From Dyadobacter sp. (GTDB lineage: Bacteria > Bacteroidota > Bacteroidia > Cytophagales > Spirosomataceae): a stretch of DNA of 64,000 nt. The position numbers were made by a program, and so were the translations under genes. Under the pieces are notes generated by a model. That model was given only the letters and a program-made list of their open reading frames with translations, ran no database searches and was not told the DNA's origin. Shown here in pieces: positions 17,042 through 26,867 of this stretch; position 1 is the first letter of the stretch; each line of letters begins with the position of its first letter. The stretch lies in the NCBI RefSeq assembly GCF_017744695.1, contig NZ_JAGIAS010000002.1:124001-188000 (forward strand), read 5' to 3'.

Positions 17042-17926
17042 TCAGACAATATCACAAATCTTCACGCATTCAGCCAGAGAAACCAGCGGCTCGCGTTTCG
17101 GAATAAACTCTTGCGCGACGAATCCTTTGTAGCCGGTCTCGACAATCGCTTTCATGATCGCCGGGTAGTATAATTCCTGACCTTCGTCGATTTCGTTGCG
17201 GCCCGGAACACCACCGGTATGGTAATGGCCGATGTATTGATGATATTGTTTGATCGTCGCGATCACGTCGCCTTCCATGATCGACATGTGGTAAATGTCG
17301 TAAAGCAACTTGAAATTTTCCGAGCCGACCATCTCGCACAGTCCAGCACCCCAGGCGGTGTGGTCGCACATGTAATCCCTGTGGTTGACCTTGCTGTTGA
17401 GCAATTCCATGATCATGGTAATACCGTACTTTTCGGCAGACGGCATCAGGCGGCGCAGACCGATGGCACAGTTCCGCATACCATCATAGTCGGACATCCC
17501 GCGACGGTTACCCGAAAAGCAGATGACGGTCTTATAACCGGCTTCTTTCAGTTTTGGAAAAATGTCCTCGTAACTTTTGACAAGTTCATCATGCAAGGCC
17601 GGATCGTTAAAGCCTTTTTCGATTCCCATGCCCGCGCCATTTGGCAGCGCGCACGTGAGTCCGTACTTTTTCAGTGTTGGCCAATCCTCCGGCCCGAGGA
17701 GTTCAACGGAAGTAATTCCGAGCTTCTTGCATTCCTGGGCGAACGTATCTAGCGGGATCTTACCGTAGCACCATTTGCAAACCGAGTGGTTGATCTTCCC
17801 ATTCAGTTTAGTACCCAGTACAGATTCGGTTTTTGCAAAAACTTCTGAAATGGACATCATGCCGGCTGCGGCCCCGGCTGCTGTTCCCGCAGCAATATTT
17901 TTTAATGCGTTTCTTCTTGTTGACAT
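17042..17926 (-). CDS. Exported hydroxypyruvate isomerase-like TIM-barrel protein (copy 2)
   Basis: A 294-residue protein with a Tat-like signal (TRRNALKN, then an Ala/Gly-rich hydrophobic stretch ending near FAK). The mature part is a xylose-isomerase-like TIM barrel of the hydroxypyruvate isomerase/sugar-phosphate epimerase family; VELLGPEDW, MELLNSK, YDIYHM and QEFIP carry the acidic and His residues that usually bind the metal. It is a close paralogue of the gene just upstream (17951-18847), with only 24 bases between them. The substrate is unknown; the context with SusC/SusD and a PVC-type dehydrogenase suggests periplasmic processing of an imported sugar or polyol. Confidence 0.8.
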   Translation of the reverse strand: MSTRRNALKNIAAGTAAGAAAGMMSISEVFAKTESVLGTKLNGKINHSVCKWCYGKIPLDTFAQECKKLGITSVELLGPEDWPTLKKYGLTCALPNGAGMGIEKGFNDPALHDELVKSYEDIFPKLKEAGYKTVICFSGNRRGMSDYDGMRNCAIGLRRLMPSAEKYGITMIMELLNSKVNHRDYMCDHTAWGAGLCEMVGSENFKLLYDIYHMSIMEGDVIATIKQYHQYIGHYHTGGVPGRNEIDEGQELYYPAIMKAIVETGYKGFVAQEFIPKREPLVSLAECVKICDIV

Positions 17927-17950
17927 AATCTAAGGTCTTGAATATCAATA

Positions 17951-18847
17951 TTAAGCGATATCGCAAATGGTGACTCCCTGCTTCAATGAAGCCAGATCGT
18001 CGCCACGGCTAGGGACGAACTCCTGCCCTACGAACCCTTTGTAACCGGTTTCTACAATCGCTTTCATGATCGATGGGTAATAGAGCTCCTGGGTCTCGTC
18101 GATCTCATGACGCCCCGGTACGCCGCCCGTATGATAATGGGCGATGTATTTGTGGTACTTTTTGATCGTCGCGATTACGTCACCCTCCTGGATCTGCATG
18201 TGGTAAATGTCATAGAGTAGCTTAAACTTCTCAGAACCAACCGCTTCGCAAAGGGCCGCACCCCACTCCGTCCGATCGCACATGTAATCTTTGTGGTTGA
18301 CCTTGCTGTTCAGCAGCTCCATGACCAACGTCACGTTATGTTTTTCACAAGTTGGGATCAGCTTACGGATACCTTCGGCGCAGTTCCTGATGCCGTCGTA
18401 ATCCGACATTCCGCGGCGGTTACCCGAAAAACAAATGATCTTGTCATAACCCGCTGCACGTACTTTCGGGATCACATCTTCAAATCCTTTGATCAGTTCC
18501 TCATGATTTTTAGGGTCATTGAACCCCTTATCGATGCTGCGGGTAAGTCCTTCGCCCCAGGGCAATGCACAGGTAAGTCCATACTTTTTGATCACCGGCC
18601 ATTCCTCGGGACCAAGCAGTTCTATGGATGTCAAACCGATCTTCTTGCATTCTTGCGCAAAGGTCTCCAACGGAATTTTACTATAACACCATTTGCATAC
18701 GGAGTGATTGATTTTGCCGTTCAACTGAGGGCCAAGCGCTTTTTCCGACGCAGCAAATGCATGGGCGAGGGAACTTGAAAATGTACCCAGCCCCGCCGCC
18801 GCAGCCATGTTTTTCAGTGCTTTTCTTCGATTTGAAAGTGACTTCAT
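17951..18847 (-). CDS. Exported hydroxypyruvate isomerase-like TIM-barrel protein (copy 1)
   Basis: A 298-residue protein with a Tat-like motif (NRRKALKN) and a TIM-barrel body. It shares long identical blocks with its neighbour at 17042-17926, including GKINHSVCKWCY, CFSGNRRGMSDYDG, MELLNSKVNH, KLLYDIYHM and HYHTGGVPGR, so the pair arose by tandem duplication. The differences cluster around the segment after LTCALP and at the C-terminus (here SRGDDLASL). It is the first gene of the pair; its upstream region lacks the bipartite element found before the other units of the locus. Confidence 0.8.
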   Translation of the reverse strand: MKSLSNRRKALKNMAAAAGLGTFSSSLAHAFAASEKALGPQLNGKINHSVCKWCYSKIPLETFAQECKKIGLTSIELLGPEEWPVIKKYGLTCALPWGEGLTRSIDKGFNDPKNHEELIKGFEDVIPKVRAAGYDKIICFSGNRRGMSDYDGIRNCAEGIRKLIPTCEKHNVTLVMELLNSKVNHKDYMCDRTEWGAALCEAVGSEKFKLLYDIYHMQIQEGDVIATIKKYHKYIAHYHTGGVPGRHEIDETQELYYPSIMKAIVETGYKGFVGQEFVPSRGDDLASLKQGVTICDIA

Positions 18848-18891
18848 TGAGTGATTAACTGTCTGGAATAAAATAAGTTAGCAAGGTTTTT

Positions 18892-18909
18892 GGTAGGGAA
18901 CCCCCTACC
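18892..18909. repeat. Perfect hairpin upstream of the isomerase pair
   Basis: GGTAGGG (18892-18898) pairs with CCCTACC (18903-18909) over a 4-nt loop. CGTAT-TGGT-ATACG follows at about 18928-18941. They may serve as leader structure or operator for the isomerase genes, or as the end of the dehydrogenase transcript. Confidence 0.45.
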
Positions 18910-19090
18910 CTTTTCAACGAATGAACGCGTATTGGTATACGTCCATTCAAGCAATTGTTTTGTTTTACAGTACCAATAAAAAAGTAGTGATGCTACCGGA
19001 TCCGTTTTTGCTTTGGAAGCATCAGGATCAACACGCAGCACCACTATCTTAAGCCTAATTAATTATAATCTACTCAAAAAATCATATGAT

Positions 19091-21787
19091 CTATTTTCCG
19101 CTTTTCGGCGCGCCGGATTCGGAATAGATCGGGTTATTTTTATTACCGCCGGCCATCAGGTAGGCCACCAGGTCTCTCAATTCGTTAGGGTTCAAACCGT
19201 TGATCAGGCCTGGAAGCATGATAGACACCGGAGAGATTTTGCTGGATACTACATCCTTCTTCGCCACTTTCCGGATCGTTTTCGGATCGAACGGGTTCTG
19301 GGATACGTAATAGAAGTTGGCATCCTGATTTACCTCACGGCCGACAATAGACTGCCCGTCTTTCATCTGGAACGAAATGGAGGCATATTGGTCAGATACC
19401 GCTTTGTCGGGCTCGATGATTGCTTCGAGCATGTCTTTCACCGAGAAACGGGTTCCCAGCTGGGTCAGTTCCGGACCAACGTCAGCACCTTCGCCCTGGA
19501 TCGTGTGGCAGCGGCTGCAAAGTACGGCAGAGAAAATCTGCTTGCCGCGTTCGAAATCCCGGTTGGCAAGACTGTCTTTCACGAGCTCCACAGCCTGATC
19601 CACCTTCCATCCGCGGCCGGGGCCTTTCGGTGTATAGAGCTTCGCCAGGTCGTTTCCGGTTCCTGTAAGTAGTTCAGAACCAGATAATTTGTTGTAATAA
19701 GCCACTTTGTCGCTAGGCACGTGTTTCAAAGCAAGCTGGCGGGCCTTGTCGATAAAGCCGATGTAGCTGCGTCCCCCCTGGTAACTGAATGCCTTGTGGA
19801 ACCATTTGAAATACTCTTCGCGCGAAGCAGGAGTCCAGCCGGTTTTGGCACTGCTCAGCATAATTGCATAGAACGTCTGCTGCTGCGGCGGCATTTTTTC
19901 CAGGAGGCCAGCCAGATCAAGACCGTATTGCGGGTTACGCAGGATCAGGTCGGCCGAAGCAGTCACCATTTCATTATCCTTGTCATCGAACTTCTCGTTT
20001 TTCGCGATCAGCGCAAGGGTTTTTTCAACCACCTTCGGCGCTTCGATGGTAATAAGGATTTTAGCTAAAAATCTGTTTTGTAGTGCATTAGCCGACGGAT
20101 ATTTCGGATTCAGATACGCTACCAATGCAGCTTTCGTTGCAGCGTCGGGCTGGCCTGTGCGGTACAGGATCACTTCCACAGCGCGCAGGAGCGCTTGCTT
20201 GTTCAGGTCGTCGAGCTTCGCGTAGTCGATCGTGGTCAGTTTTTTCAAAAGAGGCCCTCCTACTTTTGTAGAGTCACCCTGGCGGCCCAATGCAATGGCT
20301 GCATAAATGATCGACTGAGGGTCTTTTTCAGCATAAACTTTGCTTTCCCACTGGCCGACAGGCTGGTGCTCGATAGCCAGACGGCCTGCATAGCGAAGGA
20401 AGCGATCCGGGCTTTTCAGCAATGGCCAGGCCTGATCGATTGCTTTCGGGTCTTTCTTAACATGGTACTCTTCAATGGCGGTGCGCTGCTTATGCTCTGG
20501 CGTAATCACCGGCGTAGCTGCATTGGATCCAGGTGCAATATTCTTATAATCACCATAATATACGCGGTAGAGATCCGATTCGAGGCGACGGCCGCCGGTC
20601 AGGAAATATAATGCACCGTCAGGACCGATCGCGCCGTCTGTCAATGGAAGTGGCGCTCCCGAAAGGAATTCTTCGTGTTCAGCTGTGTAGGTAGAGCCGC
20701 TTGGTTTCAGGTGCAAGCCGTGAACGATACCAAATGACCAGTCGAATGCGAGCAAGGTATTTTTGTACTTCGCCGGGAAACGTGCGTCTTTCAGGTAAAT
20801 GAGGTTGGTAGGCGATCCCTGGCCGATGTTCATAACTGGCGAGAGGAAATCGGCGAATGCAGGTGATGTGTTGGCAGAACCAGTTCTCCATCCGAATTCG
20901 CCACCGCTTACCGCATGGCAAACGCGTGTTGGACGATACCACGGTGTTCCGAAATCCCATTCCATATCCGAGTCATAGGCAAACAGGTCGCCCGCTTCGT
21001 TGAATGCGATATCGTACGGGTTGCGGAAACCGGCCGTGTACAATTCCCAGTTTTTACCTTCCGGATCGGTATGAGCAATCCAGCCGCCCGGTGCATTACG
21101 GTCGGTGGCATGCCCACGCGGGTCCTTGATGAATGGGAAAAGGTTGTCGTTTTTCCAGTTCGGCATCAAACGGTAAATATCCATTTGCGGGAGATCAGTA
21201 AAGTTACCGGCTACCACAAAAAGCGATTTCTGATCCGGCGCCATCACGATACTGTGCGGACCGTGCTCGCCCTCGCCTTTCAGCGGTTTGATGAGCGTGA
21301 TCTTGTCATACTGGTCGTTATTGTCGGTATCCTGCAAACGGTACAAGCCGCTGCCTTTCGGGAAACGCGCGTTTGAGCGGTTGTTGATCATCACATAGAG
21401 GCTGTTGAATGCATAGAGCAAACCATGCGCATAACCCATCGCGACTTTCGCGGTATCCCCTTCTATTTTAAGTGCTTCAACCTGAGGCTTGTCGGCAGAG
21501 CCGATGGCAGGCAGTACCAGGCGATACAATCCGCCGTACTGGTCGGAAGTGATCATCCTTCCCTTGTTGTCGAACGTCATGGATACCCACGAGCCGTTCT
21601 TTTCTTCCGAAACACTATATAAATGATCGGCTTTGAAGCCATCCGGGAGTTTCAGTTTGTCGACCTTTGAGCCGGGAGGACGGTGTTTGGCAGTTCGGTT
21701 ACTCAGCATCACTCCGCTGAAGACCCCTACGGCAACGAGTACCGCGAGCGTCATCGGAAGTTTTAACCATTGTTTTTTTGTGTACAT
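19091..21787 (-). CDS. PVC-type membrane-bound dehydrogenase with C-terminal cytochrome c
   Basis: An 898-residue exported protein with an N-terminal signal/anchor. The first half is a beta-propeller of the glucose/sorbosone-dehydrogenase-like type (blocks DNKGRMITSDQYGGLYRL, GFRNPYDIAFN, GPDGALYFLTGG). The middle is helical, HEAT-like. A single heme c site CSRCH lies near residue 756, followed by GPELTQLG, the layout of the PVC-type heme-binding domain. Such proteins probably oxidise a sugar or alcohol in the periplasm and pass electrons to the heme. The substrate is unknown. The unit is preceded by the bipartite promoter element at 21935-21977. Confidence 0.85.
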   Translation of the reverse strand: MYTKKQWLKLPMTLAVLVAVGVFSGVMLSNRTAKHRPPGSKVDKLKLPDGFKADHLYSVSEEKNGSWVSMTFDNKGRMITSDQYGGLYRLVLPAIGSADKPQVEALKIEGDTAKVAMGYAHGLLYAFNSLYVMINNRSNARFPKGSGLYRLQDTDNNDQYDKITLIKPLKGEGEHGPHSIVMAPDQKSLFVVAGNFTDLPQMDIYRLMPNWKNDNLFPFIKDPRGHATDRNAPGGWIAHTDPEGKNWELYTAGFRNPYDIAFNEAGDLFAYDSDMEWDFGTPWYRPTRVCHAVSGGEFGWRTGSANTSPAFADFLSPVMNIGQGSPTNLIYLKDARFPAKYKNTLLAFDWSFGIVHGLHLKPSGSTYTAEHEEFLSGAPLPLTDGAIGPDGALYFLTGGRRLESDLYRVYYGDYKNIAPGSNAATPVITPEHKQRTAIEEYHVKKDPKAIDQAWPLLKSPDRFLRYAGRLAIEHQPVGQWESKVYAEKDPQSIIYAAIALGRQGDSTKVGGPLLKKLTTIDYAKLDDLNKQALLRAVEVILYRTGQPDAATKAALVAYLNPKYPSANALQNRFLAKILITIEAPKVVEKTLALIAKNEKFDDKDNEMVTASADLILRNPQYGLDLAGLLEKMPPQQQTFYAIMLSSAKTGWTPASREEYFKWFHKAFSYQGGRSYIGFIDKARQLALKHVPSDKVAYYNKLSGSELLTGTGNDLAKLYTPKGPGRGWKVDQAVELVKDSLANRDFERGKQIFSAVLCSRCHTIQGEGADVGPELTQLGTRFSVKDMLEAIIEPDKAVSDQYASISFQMKDGQSIVGREVNQDANFYYVSQNPFDPKTIRKVAKKDVVSSKISPVSIMLPGLINGLNPNELRDLVAYLMAGGNKNNPIYSESGAPKSGK

Positions 21788-21934
21788 TTTACAGCTCAGA
21801 GTTTTAGTAAATATGATTGATAAAAAAGGATGAAGCGTGGGCTATCTAGCCTGGGATATACCCTATGGGCGGTCGTTTGACTGGATTTGTTTCATCTTAA
21901 ATAAAGCAAACTAAAACTTTAAATAATCTGATAT

Positions 21935-21977
21935 TGCAATATTAGATTGAAACATTCACGCGACTATCCTGTTCTGT
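21935..21977 (-). promoter_or_regulatory. Bipartite promoter element, copy 1
   Basis: Minus strand: ACAGAACAGGATAGT, 18 bp, then TAATATTGCA. Predicted start near 21930, about 145 bases before the dehydrogenase start codon. The same element precedes three other transcription units of the locus at identical spacing. Confidence 0.65.
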
Positions 21978-22009
21978 GGGGTATCGGGCAGATAAGTATG
22001 CTCATAATG

Positions 22010-22043
22010 CAAAAAGTGCAGCGAGCTCGCGCTTGCTGCACTT
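22010..22043 (-). terminator. Intrinsic terminator after susD (pair 1)
   Basis: AAGTGCAGC (22014-22022) pairs with GCTGCACTT (22035-22043); on the minus strand a T-run follows (CACTTTTTGC). It ends the susC-susD transcript 20 bases after the stop codon. Confidence 0.75.
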
Positions 22044-22062
22044 CTTTATTCTTTTACATCCA

Positions 22063-23574
22063 TCAGAAATGAGGTGTCAATGCAGCTTCAACAGCAGGGA
22101 GACCGTAATAGTCGTCCAGGACTGTGAATGCATTTGGCGGAGGTACCGCTCCTTTCGGGAAGTAGTATGCCGCCGGATTAGCCTTCACTTTCGCGCCATA
22201 AGCCCCGATGATTTCTTTCACACGGCCGGTACGCGTGAGGTCGAACCAGCGTTTGTTTTCAAATGCGAGCTCCACGCGTCTTTCTTTGAAAATCGCCTCA
22301 CGCAGGTCCGCCTGTGAAGCTGCCTTGGTTGCAGCAAGGCCTGCACGGGTGCGAACCTGGTTCAGGTAGGTGGCCGCGTCGCCCGGCTTGCCTCCTTCGT
22401 TCAATGCTTCGGCCAGGAAAAGCAGCACTTCTGCATAGCGATAAACGGGCCAATTCTGACCGGTGTTCTGATGGATCGCATGCGGGCGAGCGTACTTTTT
22501 GATATAAGGATAAGTTTTATTCTCAACCGCCGATCCGCTCAATGTCACATAGCCGATCGAAATATCCTTCCTTTTATCGCCGGCTTCGTAGGCGGCGATC
22601 AGATCAGGTGTTGGAATATTGTTACTTTCCTGGGAAGTCTGCTGCGGGTTAGCCGTTCCGGTGATCGGTGCGATTTCAGCCGCAGTGATCGGTGAAGGAA
22701 TGAAGCGGTAAATCTGGTTACCGTTGTATCCGGCCGATCCTTCCATGTACTGGATCTCAAACAACGATTCTTTGTTGTTTTTGTTCGCACTCGTGTAAGA
22801 GAATGCATCGTTGTAGTCGGGCATCAGTGTATACTGGCCGCTGGTCACGATTTCCTTCAACAATGTTTCCGCAGCTCCCCATTTCTTTTGGGTAATGTAA
22901 AGGTTGGCGAGCAGCATTCTGGCAGTACCGTTTGTAACACGTCCGGCTTCCTGCGTGGCTTTATCGTACAATCCGCCGATGGCATCCTTCGCATCTTTTT
23001 CGATCTGGGCGTAAATCTCGTCGGTCGAAGCCAATGGCAGCGGTGCATCGTCGCGGCCGGTGGCAGGCACCAGGTGAAGCGGTACTTTACCGAACAGTCG
23101 CACCAGGTCGAAGTAAGCAAACGCGCGCAAGAATTGTGCCTGGCCTTTGAGGTTCGCTTTGGATTTAGCATCAAAATCCACCCCGTCAATCTTTGCAAGC
23201 ACCTGGTTGGCCCTTGCGATGATTCGGTAGTTGAGGCGGTACTGAACGAGTACGTTGTCGTTCGCCGTGATCCCGTTCGCAGTCGGAACTGCAAAGTCGG
23301 CCACGTTTTCGGTCGGGTCTACCGCGCCGTAAAGGACGTTACGGGCATAATAGGTGTTGTCGGAATGCATTTCCTCCAAAACCCATGCGCGCTCGTTGTA
23401 CATCTGGCGGAAAGGCTCGTAGGTAGCATTCACCGCCTGTTTGAAATCACTTTCTGATGTGAAGAAGTTGTTAGAACTCAATGCCGTTTCCGGGTTCACT
23501 GTGAGGAACTTATCTCCGCATCCTGCCATCAGGCCTGCCGCCAGGATCCACGCCGCTATATATTTTGTTTTCAT
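22063..23574 (-). CDS. SusD/RagB-type nutrient-binding lipoprotein (pair 1)
   Basis: A 503-residue outer-membrane lipoprotein. The signal peptide ends in the lipobox LMAGC, followed by the typical SusD start DKFLTVNPE. The TPR-like SusD fold is indicated by NQVLAKIDG, QAQFLRAFAYFDLVRLFGKVPL and VRTRAGL, and the usual C-terminal ERRVELAFENKRWFDL. SusD proteins cap the SusC barrel and bind the substrate outside the cell. The gene lies 38 bases after its susC partner in the same operon. Confidence 0.95.
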   Translation of the reverse strand: MKTKYIAAWILAAGLMAGCGDKFLTVNPETALSSNNFFTSESDFKQAVNATYEPFRQMYNERAWVLEEMHSDNTYYARNVLYGAVDPTENVADFAVPTANGITANDNVLVQYRLNYRIIARANQVLAKIDGVDFDAKSKANLKGQAQFLRAFAYFDLVRLFGKVPLHLVPATGRDDAPLPLASTDEIYAQIEKDAKDAIGGLYDKATQEAGRVTNGTARMLLANLYITQKKWGAAETLLKEIVTSGQYTLMPDYNDAFSYTSANKNNKESLFEIQYMEGSAGYNGNQIYRFIPSPITAAEIAPITGTANPQQTSQESNNIPTPDLIAAYEAGDKRKDISIGYVTLSGSAVENKTYPYIKKYARPHAIHQNTGQNWPVYRYAEVLLFLAEALNEGGKPGDAATYLNQVRTRAGLAATKAASQADLREAIFKERRVELAFENKRWFDLTRTGRVKEIIGAYGAKVKANPAAYYFPKGAVPPPNAFTVLDDYYGLPAVEAALTPHF

Positions 23575-23612
23575 CTCTATCGGAATTTAATGGAACTGTT
23601 TTACAAGTCAGG

Positions 23613-26600
23613 TTAGAAGTTTAAGTTCACACCCAATGTCCAGGTACGTGGTACAGGGTAGTTCGAAAGATCCACACCCTGGCTCAGGTTGCCACCGTCG
23701 CCCTGTCCGTCGCCTTGCGCGCTGGTTTCAGGGTTTGGCCCGCCCCAGTATTTGGTGAATACATATACCTGCTGCACGCTCGCATACACGCGCGCCGACT
23801 TGAAGAAACTCTTGATACCGCCCAGGTTATAGCCCAGTGTAATGTTTTTGAGCGTAAAGTAAGAGGCGTTGGCGAGGAAGTGCGAGCTGTTCCAGTCGCG
23901 TTCCACACCGGTGAAGTTACCACCGTTGTTAGTAGCGCCGTACATGCCTTTACCCGGAGTGATTACAGTTTGAGCTTCAACCGCGCCGGTTACCGGGTTG
24001 ACGCCGTTCTTCACGCGGAAACGATCTTTGGCACCTGCCACCATGTTGAATACACCGTCGAGGTTAGCTGTGCTGTACAAGTGACGTACCCAAAGCTGGT
24101 TACCCTGCGAACCGGATCCGGTGATCGAAAGGTCCCAACCGCCATAGCTGAAAGTGTTGGTGAGGCCGTATGTGAATTTCGGGAATGGGCTGCCGATAAT
24201 GGTACGGTCATCCGCATCGCCGCCGTTGGTGATTACTCCGTCGCCATTCACATCCTTGAACTTGATCGTGCCGATCGCCGAGCGGCCTGGAATGATCGGG
24301 CTGCTGGCCAATTCTTCCTTACTCATGTAGAAGCCTTGTTTCACTAGTCCGTAGAACTGACCGAACGGCTTGCCAACCTGCGTGATGTGGAATGTACCAT
24401 ATACACGGTCGATGCCCGGTGCCAGCTCCATTACCTTGTTACGGTTGAATGAGATGTTTGCATTGGTAGTCCATTTCAACTTGCCCACCAGGTTACGGGT
24501 AGTAAGCGATATTTCATGACCCCAGAATTTGATTTCACCAATGTTGTCATTGTAGTTAGAGAAACCCGACTCTTGGGGAACCTGAACGGCGTAAAGCAAA
24601 TTCGTGGTACGCTTGGTGTAGAAATCGTAAATCAATTGGATGCGGTCGTTGAAAAGGCCCACATCCAAACCGGCGTCGAACTGCTTGGTTGTTTCCCAGC
24701 CCAGCTTGCTGTTGGACAGTGACGTTACCTGCGCACCGGTAGCTACCGTACTTCCGAAAACCGCATTGGTCGTGTTGTTCACCAATGCATACTGGGTGTA
24801 GTTACCGATGTTGTTGTTACCGATCACCCCGTAGCTGGCACGTGCTTTGGCAAATGAGATCTTCGGAATCGACTGCATGAAGTTTTCATCCGAAATAACC
24901 CAGCCCACAGACGCCGAAGGGAATGTACCCCAACGGTTGTCGGAACCGAAACGGGAAGAACCATCGGCACGAACAGCGGCAGTGAAGAGATATTTGCCTT
25001 TGTAGTTGTAGGTCAGGCGCGAAATGTAAGACATCAGTGCCCATTCATTAGCACCATTGAAAGTGTTGGAGCCTGAAATACCATTCACGTTAAACGAGCC
25101 ACCGCGGTCGATGTTGATCGCACCCTGGATTGTCGGAAGGCGGTCGTCGGTATAGGTGTTGGCCGTGATCCGGTCGAACTCCTGACGAAAACGTTGTTGT
25201 GTGAAACCCGCGAGCAACTCGAAATTGTGCTTCTCGTTGAAGCTATGCGTATAGGTTGCAAGGTTTTCGTTCAGCCATGAGAAGTTCTGATAGTTCTGAC
25301 GGATCGACACCGCGGTGGTAGGCACCGGTGTGTTGATCGCGCTCGTGGCCGTCGACGGGTTGAAGAAGAAAAACTTGTTTGACTCCTGTTCCACATTCAA
25401 GGTCGATTTCAATATGAGGCCTTTAATCGGGCTGTACTGCACATAAGCATTACCTAGAAGCTTGTTGATTCTCGTTTCGTTGGTCAGCTCTTTCGCCGCG
25501 CGTACCCAGTTGGGATAATCGAAGATATTACCGGTGCCTTGCGGAAAGTTGTTGTATTTGGTCAATTGGCCGTTGGCATCATAAATAGGCATCACAGGCC
25601 AGGTATGCAATGCATTGAAGAGCACACCGGTACCGCGGTCACCATCCGTCCGTGGGGTGTTGTCATATACAAACTGCGGTGCCAGGTTGAAACCGATTTT
25701 AATTTTGCTTGATAGGTCATACTCAGTATTCATACGAAGTGAGTAGCGCTTGTAATTGTTGTTGAGCACCACCCCTTTTTGATTGAAAACACCCGCTACG
25801 AGCGATGTCCGCATATTCTCCTTGTTGGAGCTTACCGTGAGGTTATAGCTCTGAATAGGTGCTGTGCGCAGCAATGCGTCATACCAGTCGTTGTTTTTGC
25901 CTGCATATTCCGATGGGTTCTCAAATGCTTTGGGAACCGGTTTGTTCTCATCCTCGTACATTTCTTTCTTGAACTGCGCGAATTCTTCGGCGTTCAGCAT
26001 TTTTACACGACCCCTCATAGGTACCTTCTGGATACCCGCGTAGGCGTTGAAGCTCACGGCCATTTTGCCAGGTGTACCGCGTTTGGTGGTGATCAGTACA
26101 ACACCGTTCGCTGCACGGGAACCGTAAAGGGACGTGGAAGCTGCATCTTTCAAAATGGTAATGTCCTCGATTTCGTCGGGGTTCATCTGGCCTATTGTAC
26201 CGGTGATCGGGAAGCCGTCAATCACGTAAAGCGGGTCGCTGCCGGCTGTCACCGACACCTGGCCGCGGATACGTACAGCCATCCCCTGCCCCGGCTTACC
26301 GGTGGTTTGGTTGATCTGCACACCGGCAAGACGTCCTTGCAGTTTTTGAGTAACCTGCGATACCGGAATATCTTTCAGTTCCTCACTTTTAACGGTTTGC
26401 ACCGCACCTGTAATTTCTTTTTTCAACTGGCTACCATAACCTACTACCACCACTTCGGTAAGCGCCTTGGCGTCGGTGGCAAGTTTAATATCCACCGTTG
26501 AGGCAGCTCCCAGGGGAACTTCCTGTGTAAGGAACCCTACGGAAGAGAAAATGAGGACACCGCCTCTGTCGGGGACGTTAACGGTGTAGATACCGTCCGC

Positions 26601-26867
26601 ATCGGACACGGTGCCTATGGTGGTACCTTTGAGGACCACGCTTACACCCGGCAGCTTTTCGCCGGAGTCGTCGGTTACCCTTCCCTTGATCGTCCGGTCG
26701 GCGGTGATGTTACTGCTCACAACCAGCGGGTTAAGATTTAAACTATTATCGGCCATCGCGTTGAATCCGCAAGCCACTCCAATGAGCGCCTGGCCCACCG
26801 AGAGTTTCAGGATCGAATTCAATCGGGTGCCGTAAATGGATTGTCGAAATTGATTCATAAGCTTCAT
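23613..26867 (-). CDS. SusC/RagA TonB-linked outer-membrane transporter (pair 1)
   Basis: A 1084-residue TonB-dependent transporter. Signal region, then a carboxypeptidase-like domain (GRVTDDSGEKLPGVSVVLKG), the TonB-box region EVVVVGYGSQ, the plug with DPLYVIDGFPI and SLYGSRAANGVVLITTKRG, and a 22-strand barrel ending in aromatic LNF. It imports a large nutrient, probably an oligosaccharide, using energy delivered through TonB. It heads the susC-susD operon; its upstream region carries the bipartite element at 27175-27217. Confidence 0.95.
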   Translation of the reverse strand: MKLMNQFRQSIYGTRLNSILKLSVGQALIGVACGFNAMADNSLNLNPLVVSSNITADRTIKGRVTDDSGEKLPGVSVVLKGTTIGTVSDADGIYTVNVPDRGGVLIFSSVGFLTQEVPLGAASTVDIKLATDAKALTEVVVVGYGSQLKKEITGAVQTVKSEELKDIPVSQVTQKLQGRLAGVQINQTTGKPGQGMAVRIRGQVSVTAGSDPLYVIDGFPITGTIGQMNPDEIEDITILKDAASTSLYGSRAANGVVLITTKRGTPGKMAVSFNAYAGIQKVPMRGRVKMLNAEEFAQFKKEMYEDENKPVPKAFENPSEYAGKNNDWYDALLRTAPIQSYNLTVSSNKENMRTSLVAGVFNQKGVVLNNNYKRYSLRMNTEYDLSSKIKIGFNLAPQFVYDNTPRTDGDRGTGVLFNALHTWPVMPIYDANGQLTKYNNFPQGTGNIFDYPNWVRAAKELTNETRINKLLGNAYVQYSPIKGLILKSTLNVEQESNKFFFFNPSTATSAINTPVPTTAVSIRQNYQNFSWLNENLATYTHSFNEKHNFELLAGFTQQRFRQEFDRITANTYTDDRLPTIQGAINIDRGGSFNVNGISGSNTFNGANEWALMSYISRLTYNYKGKYLFTAAVRADGSSRFGSDNRWGTFPSASVGWVISDENFMQSIPKISFAKARASYGVIGNNNIGNYTQYALVNNTTNAVFGSTVATGAQVTSLSNSKLGWETTKQFDAGLDVGLFNDRIQLIYDFYTKRTTNLLYAVQVPQESGFSNYNDNIGEIKFWGHEISLTTRNLVGKLKWTTNANISFNRNKVMELAPGIDRVYGTFHITQVGKPFGQFYGLVKQGFYMSKEELASSPIIPGRSAIGTIKFKDVNGDGVITNGGDADDRTIIGSPFPKFTYGLTNTFSYGGWDLSITGSGSQGNQLWVRHLYSTANLDGVFNMVAGAKDRFRVKNGVNPVTGAVEAQTVITPGKGMYGATNNGGNFTGVERDWNSSHFLANASYFTLKNITLGYNLGGIKSFFKSARVYASVQQVYVFTKYWGGPNPETSAQGDGQGDGGNLSQGVDLSNYPVPRTWTLGVNLNF

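Noticed and set aside
18892..18909. Hairpin as the terminator of the PVC dehydrogenase gene
   Set aside because: No T-run follows on the minus strand, and it lies closer to the isomerase start; kept only as a possible leader structure.
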